Shown in pieces: positions 44,767 through 54,324 of a stretch of DNA of 64,000 nucleotides (its first letter is position 1; the number at the start of each line of letters is the position of its first letter). The position numbers and the translations under genes are program-made. Below the pieces are notes generated by a model. That model saw nothing but the letters and a program-made list of their open reading frames with translations. It was not told where the DNA came from and made no database searches. The stretch covers positions 22,097,228-22,161,227 of the forward strand of contig CM039502.1 of NCBI GenBank assembly GCA_022432975.1. Reading direction: 5' to 3'. This DNA comes from Begonia masoniana (taxonomy: Eukaryota > Streptophyta > Magnoliopsida > Cucurbitales > Begoniaceae).

Positions 44767-47462
44767 TGTAACACCCGGGATTTTTTTTTAAAGGAAAAAT
44801 TGAAGAGAAAATAAAAGAATAATAAAATAGGTTGTTTTAATTAATTTAAAAGAAAAGTGAATGGTTTCTTAATTTAGGTTCGGGTATTTCCAGTGAAATT
44901 AAGCCGTGGGTTATAATTTAAGAACGGGATTTAACGGAATTACGTAAGTTCAAACATGTGAGGGCAAATTAATAATTTAGCTTAAAAATTAAGTTAAATA
45001 AAATAATAAAATAAAAAATATTTTTTTTATAGAAACAGAATGGCTTCGCGAGGAAGCCATTCTTCTTCTTCTTCAGCCCGAGCCCCCGACGAGAGAGGGA
45101 GCGCGAGCGCCATCCCTCAGACAGCGACCACGCGATTTCGGCCCCTATTCCGACGAGCAAGCTCCGGCGAACTGAACCCCTCCCTTTTCCTCTCCGATTT
45201 CGTGCACAAATTGGACGAAAACAGGTTAGTTTCTTCTCCCTGTTTCCTCTTTGTTGATCGGCAGGAGTGGTCTGAACGGTGAGGCTTGATTGGCCGATTG
45301 ATTTATTGTTGTTTTATGACGGAAATAGGGGAATTGGTGGTATGTGATGAGTGATTCTCGGTGGGGCTGGGATACACCTGTTCTAGGGAGGAAGCCGAGG
45401 GGAGGAGGGTGCTGTGGTTTGGGTTTTGACTTGGGAAACTTTGGTTTTTGTTAAATTATGCTTAATAGGGTAGAATGTGATAGATTAGTGAGGGATTTGG
45501 CGAGATTTGTTGAAAAACTGAAAATGGGAGATTTAGCTCCAAAGACCGATTCTGTTTTTTTAGGTTTTGACCTAGCTACGGTAATTTGTTTTAAATTTAT
45601 CTTAGTATGTTAAACTAGGTTATTAGAGGAGTACGTGGCCGCTGGAATCGTTTGATTCCGATAACCGACGCAAAAGTTACACACGTTAGAAGTTTCGGGT
45701 CTGTTTTTACCAAACCCAAATTAGTGGCCCGTTTAGTTAGGTTTTAGTTGGGTTAGGCTAGAAATAGTAGTTTGAGAGTAATTGGTGAATGTAAGCTTGA
45801 TTTTTATGAAGTTTGAAGTTGGACGTTAAATTTGTCAGAAAATGGGATTTAGAGTTTTAATTGTGGATTTGTTAAATGTTGCTAGTTTTGGTTGTTAGTT
45901 TTGGTTAGATAATTCTTTATAATGTCCTTAGAATGCTTCTAAGTTATTTTCTTATATTTGTTAGGTTGTCGAGCGAGTAGGACGAAGTGATTTAACACGT
46001 GCCGAGCAATCAGATAAGTAGAGGACGTTTGTGTTTTGCTTTCGGGCCTACACCATGAAACGGTAGGGAATTGTTTGGTTTGGTTGTTTGGTTGCTTTAT
46101 TTCTTTTTGTGTTGAGCATTGTGTGTGACATCCATCACTGTTTTTAAACTACGAAATACGAGTTTTGAGCATGTTTTGAGTCGTGAGTTTGAAACGTAAG
46201 ATATGCAACTGTGTCTCGAGTAGAAGGATTTCTACTCGAGAGGTACGCTGATGTGTCTCGAGTAGAACTCGAGAGGTACGCTGTTGTGTCTCAAGTAGAA
46301 GGATTTCTACTTGAGAGGTACGCTGATGTGTCTCGAGTAGAACTCGAGAGGTACGCTATTGTGTCTCAAGTAGAAGGATTTCTACTTGAGAGGTACGCTG
46401 ATGTGTCTCGAGTAGAACTCAAGAGGTATGCTATTGTGTCTCAAGTAGAAGGATTTCTACTTGAGAGGTACGCTGATGTGTCTCGAGTAGAAGGATTTCT
46501 ACTTGAGAGGTACGCTGTAGTGTCTCGAGTAGAAGGATTTCTACTTGAGAGGTACGCTGAAGTGTCTCGAGTAGAACGATTTCTACGAGAGAGGTACGCC
46601 GAAAACAACTAGTGATGTGAGAATGGAATGAACACAACCGAGAGTTAGAAACTGCATGTGTTAGGGTTGTTTGTGAGGATGGGTGTGTGGTGTGCATTAT
46701 GTTTTTGTATGCATTATTCCCTATTTGCTAAGCATTAGGCTTACGTTTTGTGTTCTATGGTGTAGGTGGCGACGTCATTACAAGTGAGAGCTATGAGGAA
46801 AGCTTGGATTGGGACACAGTCGATGATGTACGCGGTATGCCGGTGCGGGCACTTGTCGGGGCGTCTCGACCATGGTCTTCGGAAAGACGTGGGTGGAACA
46901 GTATTTTTGGGGTCGTGTATAATTTGCATTTATTTTGGTGGTTTGTAGAGTTGTCTTTTTGGTTGATGTTGTTTTTAGAGTTATTGCATAGCTATTTGTA
47001 TTTGGTGTATATAGTCATAGTTAAGGGTGATGTGTCGCCCTGTACTGTGGACTTTCTTCATTTAAGGATGTTAGTATTTTAGTTTCCCTCTTTACTGCTA
47101 TTTGGTGATTTCGTATGCTGGATAAGTTGAGTAGGAGTATTCTGGATTGATTGGGATTTATTTGTTTGCAGGTACTTAGCATTTTGGAGGCGTCATTTTC
47201 AGGCGTTACTTTGCCGAAATTTTCGGGGAGGACGCCGTGGTGCTTAACGGTTAGGATTAAAGGAAATAAATGAGTCTAAGCAGCTAGGTATAATATAAGA
47301 GAGCTTCCAGAGACTTAGTTTTAGATTTTGTTGTGTCCGTTTTTTTTTTCTAGTATTTTTGGAATCGAGATTTTAAACGAAAATTACATTAAATTATGTT
47401 TTAAACACAGGATTGGTTAGCAAAGTAGCGCACCAAGCCATGATATGTTTGGGGGCGTTACA
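44767..47462 (+). mobile_element. Solo LTR with hairpin repeat array, duplication TTTTC
   Basis: It starts TGTAACACCCGGG and ends GGGGGCGTTACA (2696 bp), flanked by TTTTC at 44762-44766 and 47463-47467. It has a leader with AACAGGTTAG (45222), AATCAGATAAGTAG followed by GGCCTACACCATGAAACGG (46008-46064), the hairpin array (46211-46612), and TCTATGGTGTAGGTGGCGACG (46755-46775). ORFs inside it follow the repeats and lack homology. Confidence 0.9.
46211..46612 (+). repeat. Array of ten palindromic repeat units (42 and 33 bp)
   Basis: Long units (42 bp) contain CTCGAGTAGAA-GGAT-TTCTACTCGAG, an 11-bp perfect stem with a 4-base loop. Short units (33 bp) contain CTCGAGTAGAACTCGAG. Long and short alternate in the first six units, a 75-bp super-unit. 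Several long units read CTCAAG...CTTGAG, keeping the stem paired. Each unit ends AGAGGTACGCTG. Confidence 0.95.
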
Positions 47463-47737
47463 TTTTCAAAATTGAAATTCTAAGTAAAACGGCTAAATAG
47501 GAAGAGTGCTTGCCGGTCGACACCTGTCAAGACCGGCCGACACTTCGTTTGTCTCGGTTTCCATCGATCAATATTCAGGGTTGACACCTGCATGCACAGG
47601 TCCACACTTGGTTTCTCTCTGTTTTCATCGGTCGGTCTTCGGGGTCGACACCTGCCAGGAGGGGTCGACACTTGTAGGCCCAGGTCGACACCTTTATCGG
47701 TTTTTACACTAAACTGGTCGACACCCATACAACCAGG

Positions 47738-49040
47738 TGTTAGTGATTTTATACACCATAAGCAAGTACGCGTGTTGCTAACGAAGTAATAAAGTAAGTA
47801 AAAGTCGATCCCACAAGGATATTCTTAACTAAATTAATTTTGCTATAAAATTCTATAAAAATAAAAGTGAGAATATTGAAAATAAATGAGTAGCAAAAAA
47901 TGATAAAATAAAATAACTCAAAATTAATAAAGACTGAATATAAAATGAATTAAGAAGGTAAATATGGTAAAAACATTGGTTAGAGTTAATTTCCTCATTA
48001 CATGTATTTTACCACTGATGCTACAATATTTATCACAAAACAGCAAGAATTCATAACATTTCTAGGGTTCTATCAAATTGTCTAGATGAATCCGTTTCAG
48101 AATTTTCTTTTCTAATTTGAAAAGACAAAAACTTAATTTGAATTTCTTTGTAATCCTATTCTTAACGCCAAATAAATTAATGTTAGTAACTTTGCAACAA
48201 ATTTAATTTATTTAATTACTTATGCATCTTACAATTCCTATTTACCTATCGATACAATTGGAAGATGTGACATTAAATCTGCCAATCGACACAATTCAAA
48301 TTATGCAATAAAAATCATGAGAAATTGTTCAGTGAAAAATACGTAACATTCATAGATCAGAATAAAAACACATAATGAGTACTTTCTCTCCTAACCAAGA
48401 TAAAAATAAACTAGTCTAAAATCATGATAATAGAAAAACTAATAAAAATATTCAATCAGAGAAAAGTATGAAAAGTAGAAGAATAAGAAGCTTGGGTTTC
48501 TTTTCTCTGCAACTGCCTAATCTCCTCATTTTCTCCAAAATTGCCTTCTTCCCTCGTTCTGCGTGCTTCGTCTCTCCTCCTCTACGTGTGTAGTATGTTC
48601 TCCTTTCTTCTTCCAGATCCCTACTTTAAAGTCCCCCCTCTTCACTCCGTAATTCAGTAGCCAAATCCCATTTTCTTTCCTTGATTTCTGTCGATTATTT
48701 TAGGTAAAAATAATCTCCTTTAGTGATTTTATTTTTCTCTCTTTTCATAATCTTCATCCTTTTAATTTTCTTTTCTATTAAAATGCCATTCTTCCCTTTT
48801 GTATTTTCCCGCTAATAAATCTGTATTCAAATAAAAATATAAAATTTGAATTAGTGATATAAATCTGCTTGTTTTTCCGAATATATGCATGAAATACATT
48901 AAATTCAATCAATGTCTTGATGTTGCAACACCCTGCATCAATTATAGAAAATTCCACCAATTTCTTCTTACATTCACTCAAATCATATAAGTTATATCTA
49001 TTAAAAATAGTATAAAATAACTCTACTTTAAGAGTTATCA
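47738..49040 (-). mobile_element. 3' LTR of the minus-strand Athila-like element
   Basis: The minus strand starts TGATAACTC and ends CACTAACA (1303 bp). Near the left edge the + strand has GTGTTGCTAACGAAGTAATA and GTCGATCCCACAAGGATA, a U5-type block common in plant Athila/Tat LTRs. The left flank 5-mer CCAGG (47733-47737) should recur after the 5' LTR outside the window. No coding signal; the ORF at 48778-49200 is AT-rich noise. Confidence 0.8.
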
Positions 49041-49056
49041 AATACCCCCAAACTTG
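49041..49056 (-). promoter_or_regulatory. Polypurine tract of Athila-like element
   Basis: The minus strand reads CAAGTTTGGGGGTATT followed by the LTR start TGATAACTC. This is the standard tract for Athila/Tat elements. Confidence 0.85.
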
Positions 49057-50193
49057 AACCATTACTCGTCCTCGAGTGATGCAAAACAAAATCAAAATTA
49101 AATAAATTCTCAAGGTAACATTAACAAATGCCATGTAATTTCCAAAATATTTCGAAACTTGTAAATTTTTGAAAAATTTTGCTATCACAATTAAAATCAA
49201 CCAATATAGATTTATCTTTCAATTAACTAATTTTCAAAGTGCGTGTGTGCTCAAACTCCTCTTGAATTGCAATGTTCAAAAATCCTAACTAAATATCACA
49301 ATGAATATCATAGAATACAAATTTTTCAATGTCTTTCCTAAGTTAATTAGCTTTCAAAGATTTTTTTTTTTTAGTATAACATAATACAAAAATAAGTTAG
49401 GTGGATATACAATTTTTATATTGACTTTCTCTATAAGTCACACTACCTTTTTACGCGATTGATAACATTGGTCATGAAGGCCTCCGGTTACTCAGTAGTG
49501 TCACTTAAAGATTCATACTCTTATAAAATAATAGAGGAGTATAGTCAATAATTGTGCAACGGAGTTTCTCTCAAAGTTCTTCTAATTTATTTCTACCCAT
49601 CGAGTATCCAAAAGGCTCACTCAAAATTGAAAGTAGATTAGGAAATTGCACTTATTCAAAATTTTTTTAAGAAGTCTTTCATTGCTAATTTCCTTCATCA
49701 AACATTTAATTGTTGTCATTTACTATAATTGTAAAGTCTAGTAAGGATGATATTCCTAAGCAACTAACAAGAGTTTGTGTCTTAGGAGAAATAAGCTCAT
49801 GAGAATAAATCTTAATTAATTTATAATAATATGTGACAGTGACATTATTCAATAACTTACTCAATTAGGAAACATTTGAAAATTTCATTATTAACTTTTC
49901 TACCCATCCTATTTCCTTACCTCAAACCTTAAAAATTGGCAGTCCCTACTACCAAACAAAATAGAATGCAAACAAAAAGAGGGGGCAAAAACTTCCCTGG
50001 ATTGTTAGTCTTCATTGTCTGGATCGGAATTAGAGTCTTGGAGCAGCATGGTTGGAAAATGAGGGAAGGTTAGTCGGGGCTCAGCAAAAGATCTGGTCAA
50101 ACTCTGGGCTAATGCTCTGTCGCGAAGTTTACAATAGCGCCAGAATACTCTGCTATTTCGTTTCATTCTTTGGAGCCTTGCATCTATGTGAAA
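49057..50193 (-). other. Athila-like 3' untranslated region
   Basis: AT-rich with scattered T and A runs. No coding domain, no repeats shared elsewhere in the window. It connects the envelope-like ORF to the polypurine tract. Confidence 0.6.
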
Positions 50194-51207
50194 TTACTGG
50201 ACCTCTTGTTGGCTCAGTCGCTGTTCGATCATGAGCAGAGTTTCTTGTTGCTTGGCCAATGTTTCATCCAAAAGCTTCAAGCCCTCCATAATTTGTTGCT
50301 GGTAGACAGTGCTTTCTGCTGATGTTGCAGCTCCGCTTGCAGCATGTGGAGCGTGGATGTTTCGCTTTCTAGGTGCTTCCTCCTCAGCAGCTTCTTCCTC
50401 TGATTTGTTCAATGCAATCTTTTTTATTGCCGTAGGAGTAATGCTTGATGCTGGTGTCAATTTTTCTTCTTGATCTTCATAAGTCACTTCAGCATGTTTG
50501 CATAATCCTGTTATGAGAGCGAGAAAGAAAAATTGCCCCTTGGGTCGTAATGCATTAGCACATAAGTATCGGTATAAAATCAGTCCCACATTGATGTGTT
50601 TCTTAGTCAGAAGGCAGTATAACAAAATAGCTCTATCTTTGGTGACATGCTGACCATGAGAAGAAGGTAATAAACGAATTTTAATAAAATGATACCAGAC
50701 TTTTGCTTTCGGCAGTAGCTTAATGCGAGGAAGAGAGAAGGATCTGGTTTTAGAAACATTCCAAGCAGCGTCGGGTTCAGTGATTTCCTTCAGCACAGCT
50801 TTCAGGAATGGCGGGGAATGATTATTTTCGTGCATATAATATTCATCTTCCACTTCCTCTAAATTATAAAAGGAGTTTATCACGGCCGGCGTCATCTTTA
50901 CCTTTCATTTTCTGATCCGTACTATTTGAGGTAGCTTGCCTTCAAAGTTGGCGTAAAATTCGCGAACCAAAGGCGTTATGACCTCTTCCGGAAGAGCACA
51001 AAATTTCATCCAGTGGCGCTCTTGAATTATTGAAGAGACATAGGCCAGGTACTCAGTGTAGGTGCCTTCTGAAAGAACAGATCCTTTTTCTAGAGCAAAA
51101 GTTTTTTTTGTCATACCTTGGTCATACCGAAGCTTTGCTGTGTCGGAGATGAATTCCGGCTTATGCAAGTCTTCAGTAGATTTTCGTCCAAAGCTCTTAG
51201 ATCTCAT
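50194..51207 (-). pseudogene. Athila envelope-like / putative plant transposon protein ORF, one stop
   Basis: One frame runs from the ATG at 51207 to the stop at 50194-50196, broken only by TGA at 50905-50907. The first part includes YLAYVSSIIQERHWMKFCAL and ITPLVREFYANFEG. The second includes VWYHFIKIRLLPSSHGQHVT, DRAILLYCLLTKKHINVGLI and FLALITGLCKHAEV. These are hallmarks of the plant retroelement ORF called putative plant transposon protein. A low-complexity Glu/Ala stretch and a C-terminal Gln-rich coiled coil (LLDETLAKQQETLLMIEQRL) follow. Its function is unknown. No transmembrane helix is obvious. The ORF start at 51207 follows a conserved-looking RSKSFGRK. Related to the ORF at 3953 by the same His/Asp-rich core pattern. 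Confidence 0.78.
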
Positions 51208-51930
51208 GATGGTAATTGGTATCCTAAAAGGGGAGGGAAAATGTCATGAGAAGCAAGTCTCTGAAGAAGTGCTGCAGCGGCACTAGGGCTTCAAAAGAGG
51301 AAAGTAAAAATCTGAAAATTCAAAAGAGAGGGAAATTTTGTGAAGGCGGTCAATTAACATTAAATAATTCAAAAAACATCTAATTATTTAATATTAATTA
51401 TTTCACTCTTTATTCCTTCTCTCTATTTTTTTATTATATATCTAGGCGGTAAGGTAAATACTTTAAAATTCTAAATGGTAAAATAAAAGCAATTAACTAA
51501 ATTAACAATTAAACCTACACATTTAATTTTATTTCAATTATCTGTGATGCTACAGCAAAGGTTGTAACATCACCATTATTTTAGACAAAAACTAAAGAAA
51601 AGAAAAAAAAAAGGATACTAGACATTGGGTTGCCTCCCAATAAGCGCTTCATTTTTTCTCTAAGTCATCAGCCTGACCTTCCCTTACTTCACGCTTCTTC
51701 TCTGTCTTTGAGAGAAATTGACGTAGTTTGTGACAACCCCGAGACCCGATCGGGGTCCGAGGAGCCATCACTCTGGACAGAATAGAAAAACGTAGACTAT
51801 ATATTTTTTTAAAACTTTTAAACTTCTAAAGGCCTTGACAGAAAATTCAAAGAGGAAACCTTCTCTGGAAGTGAAGGTTGGAAGACGTGAAAACAAGAAA
51901 AATAGGAAACAGAAATGGACGACTGAAATA

Positions 51931-52200
51931 AAGGACAGGATGGACGACTATTTTACAGAAGAGAATGACAACTGTTTTAAAAGGGCAGAAGTGACTGTGG
52001 ACGACTAACACTTAGCCAAAATACTGGAAAATTTGAAAACTAGAAACAGAAGGCAGAATGGACAATAAATTTTAAGGACAGGATGGACGACTATTTTACA
52101 GAAGAGAATGACAACTGTTTTAAAAGGGCAGAAGTGACTGTGGACGACTAACACTTAGCCAAAATACTGGAAAATTTGAAAACTAGAAACAGAAGGCAGG
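51931..52200 (+). repeat. ~143-bp tandem duplication in rearranged segment
   Basis: Starts at 51931 and 52074 with AAGGACAGGATGGACGACTA and runs through CACTTAGCCAAAATACTGG and CAGAAGGCAG in both copies. A single copy exists at about 55100-55225. Confidence 0.85.
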
Positions 52201-52438
52201 ATACCAAATAGCTATATTGGTGACATGTGCCATGCGAAAGAAGGTAATAAACGAATTTTAATAAAATGATACAGGACTTTTGCTTTCGGCAGTAGCTTAA
52301 TGCGAGGAAGAGAGAAGGATCTGGTTTTAGAAACATTCCAAGCAGCGTCGGGTTCAGTGATTTCCTTCAGCACAGCTTTCAGGAATGGCGGGGAATGATT
52401 ATTTCGTGCATATAATATTCATCTTCCACTTCCTCTAA

Positions 52439-52765
52439 ATTATAAAAGGAGTTTATCACGGCCGGCGTCATCTTTACCTTTCATTTTCTGATCCGTACTA
52501 TTTGAGGTAGCTTGCCTTCAAAGTTGGCGTAAAATTCGCGAACCAAAGGCGTTATGACCTCTTCCGGAAGAGCACAAAATTTCATCCAGTGGCGCTCTTG
52601 AAATTATAAAAGGAGTTTATCACGGCCGGCGTCATCTTTACCTTTCATTTTCTGATCCGTACTATTTGAGGTAGCTTGCCTTCAAAGTTGGCGTAAAATT
52701 CGCGAACCAAAGGCGTTATGACCTCTTCCGGAAGAGCACAAAATTTCATCCAGTGGCGCTCTTGA
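52439..52765 (+). repeat. ~163-bp tandem duplication inside the envelope-like piece
   Basis: AATTATAAAAGGAGTTTATC to GTGGCGCTCTTGAA occurs twice in direct order (about 52439-52602 and 52603-52765). The source at 50866-51028 has it once. Confidence 0.88.
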
Positions 52766-53717
52766 ATTATTGAAGAGACATAGGCCAGGTACTCAGTGTA
52801 GGTGCCTTCTGAAAGAACAGATCCTTTTTCTAGAGCAAAAGTTTTTTTTGTCATACCTTGGTCATACCGAAGCTTTGCTGTGTCGGAGATGAATTCCGGC
52901 TTATGCAAGTCTTCAGTAGATTTTCGTCCAAATGCAGACTAATACTTGGCAGTATATGCAGCAACTCATTCAACTTTTTAGAAACACACCAACGTGTTTT
53001 TTATCCAAAAACAGTGAGTTCTATCTCTAAATATCATACCCTAAACCTCAGTAAAACTCACCTTAAACTTGTCCAAACTCGTTGGCATTAGTAGACGTTT
53101 ACCTTAGCGGAGAAGCAGAAAGAAATCTGAGGAGATCGAAGTAACTTCGATGGTTGTTTGTCGACTAGAAGAGAGAAAAATAGAGAAGAGAGGAAGGAAA
53201 CAGAGAAATGAAGTGTGAAAGTGGAAAGCTTAACGTGGAAGATAAGAGAAAAGTGGGATTTGGCTTCTTCCACAAGATTTGGACAAGTGGCATGCCCACA
53301 TTGGCTCACTCCCACCAACCTTAATCTACTTCCTAAATTGCCCCCCTCTTTGGTTTCCAACTAAATTGTCATTAGTTCTTTGTTTCGGTTACTCCTTGGT
53401 TTGGTCTCCCCCACTAAACATTCCACAATTTCAATAAAATAATCACTACATTAATAGCGAAATAATCCCAACAATAATTTAAGGAATAATTCCATGGCAA
53501 AAATGCGGTGTTACATCTTTTCTGTCAATACTCTCCAGTAATGCTTAACTCTCTGATCATTGTCCTTGAAATTTCTACACTTTTTTCCCAAAATAAAAGC
53601 AGTGATCGTGGAAGTTTGAATTAAAAGATAAAACTGTGGACATTTAAAGTCAAAGACAGGAAACAGGAAAACGACAAAAGTCCGTGGAGTTTAAAAATAA
53701 ACAGGCAGAATGGACGT

Positions 53718-54000
53718 GGACGACTATTTTTAGAGGCAGCGTGGATGTTTAAAATAACAGGCAGAATGGACAATAAATTTTAAGGACAGGATGGACGACT
53801 ATTTTTAGAGGCAGCGTGGATGTTTAAAATAACAGGCAGAATGGACAATAAATTTTAAGGACAGGATGGACGACTATTTTTAGAGGCAGCGTGGATGTTT
53901 AAAATAACAGGCAGAATGGACAATAAATTTTAAGGACAGGATGGACGACTATTTTTAGAGGCAGCGTGGATGTTTAAAATAACAGGCAGAATGGACAATA
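53718..54000 (+). repeat. 75-bp tandem repeat, about four copies
   Basis: The unit contains GGACGACTATTTTTAGAGGC, GTGGATGTTTAAAATAACAG and GACAATAAATTTTAAGGAC. The intact LTR has the unit essentially once (about 54849-54923). Confidence 0.92.
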
Positions 54001-54324
54001 AATACAGAGAACATCCATGCACAGACTAACAGAGAAAATATTCCAAACAATTCCAGAATACTTCAGAACATAAATTCAACTGTCAAATACAGAGGTTTTA
54101 ATTTCATCAACAACAGAACCTATACTTTACAAAATTTCCAACAGAGTTCTTAAACAAAACACAAAACTATGACAGAGTTTTTAAAACCAAAACACCAGAG
54201 TTCCAGTAGGGTTTACAGACATTGGGTTGCCTCCAATAAGCGCTTCATTTTTTCTCTAAGTCATCAGCCTGACCTTCCCTTACTTCACGCTTCTTCTCTG
54301 TCTTTGAGAGAAATTGACGTAGTT

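Larger units (their letters stand above)
34768..47737 (-). mobile_element. Tekay-like Ty3/gypsy chromovirus, both LTRs interrupted
   Basis: On the minus strand the order is 5' LTR (47737 down to 44583, interrupted by 44767-47462), primer site (44566-44577), gag, protease, RT, RNase H, integrase with chromodomain (down to 40024), polypurine tract (40000-39984), and 3' LTR (39983 down to 34768, interrupted by 37225-39911). The domain order is Ty3/gypsy. Over about 184 comparable bases the two LTRs differ at roughly 6% by eye, so it is an old copy. The 5' LTR is incomplete at 47737, where an Athila-like LTR begins; its remainder should lie beyond 64000. Confidence 0.87.
44583..47737 (-). mobile_element. 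5' LTR of Tekay-like element, two parts remain
   Basis: 44583-44766 and 47463-47737 align with 34768-35245 of the 3' LTR when the nested LTR 44767-47462 is removed. The junction GCGTTATTTTC/AAAATTGAAATTC reads through as in the 3' LTR (GCATTATTTTCGAAATCG). It stops at CAACCAGG (47737), where the Athila-like LTR begins. Confidence 0.85.
51590..54210. repeat. Rearranged, indel-rich duplicate of Athila flank, LTR and envelope-like ORF
   Basis: Parts in order: Athila flank (51600-51728) matching 54207-54324; LTR start TGTGACAACC (51729) to about 52202, matching 54325 onward; a piece of the envelope-like ORF (52203-52932) matching 50618-51190; LTR end (52933-53515) matching 56750-57342; right flank (53516-53590) matching 57343-57420; a piece of LTR interior (53591-54206) matching about 54668-55516. 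Junctions are abrupt, some with a few shared bases. The copy carries many single-base deletions relative to the other copy. The ORF at 52645-52908 is a partial copy of the envelope-like ORF, not a gene. Confidence 0.82.

Noticed and set aside
46211..46612. 133-residue repeat protein
   Set aside because: Frame through the hairpin array; better explained as non-coding palindromic repeats.
50650..52930. Second envelope-like gene at 52645-52908
   Set aside because: Partial copy of 50905-51168 inside a rearranged segment, with tandem duplication and indels; not an independent gene.
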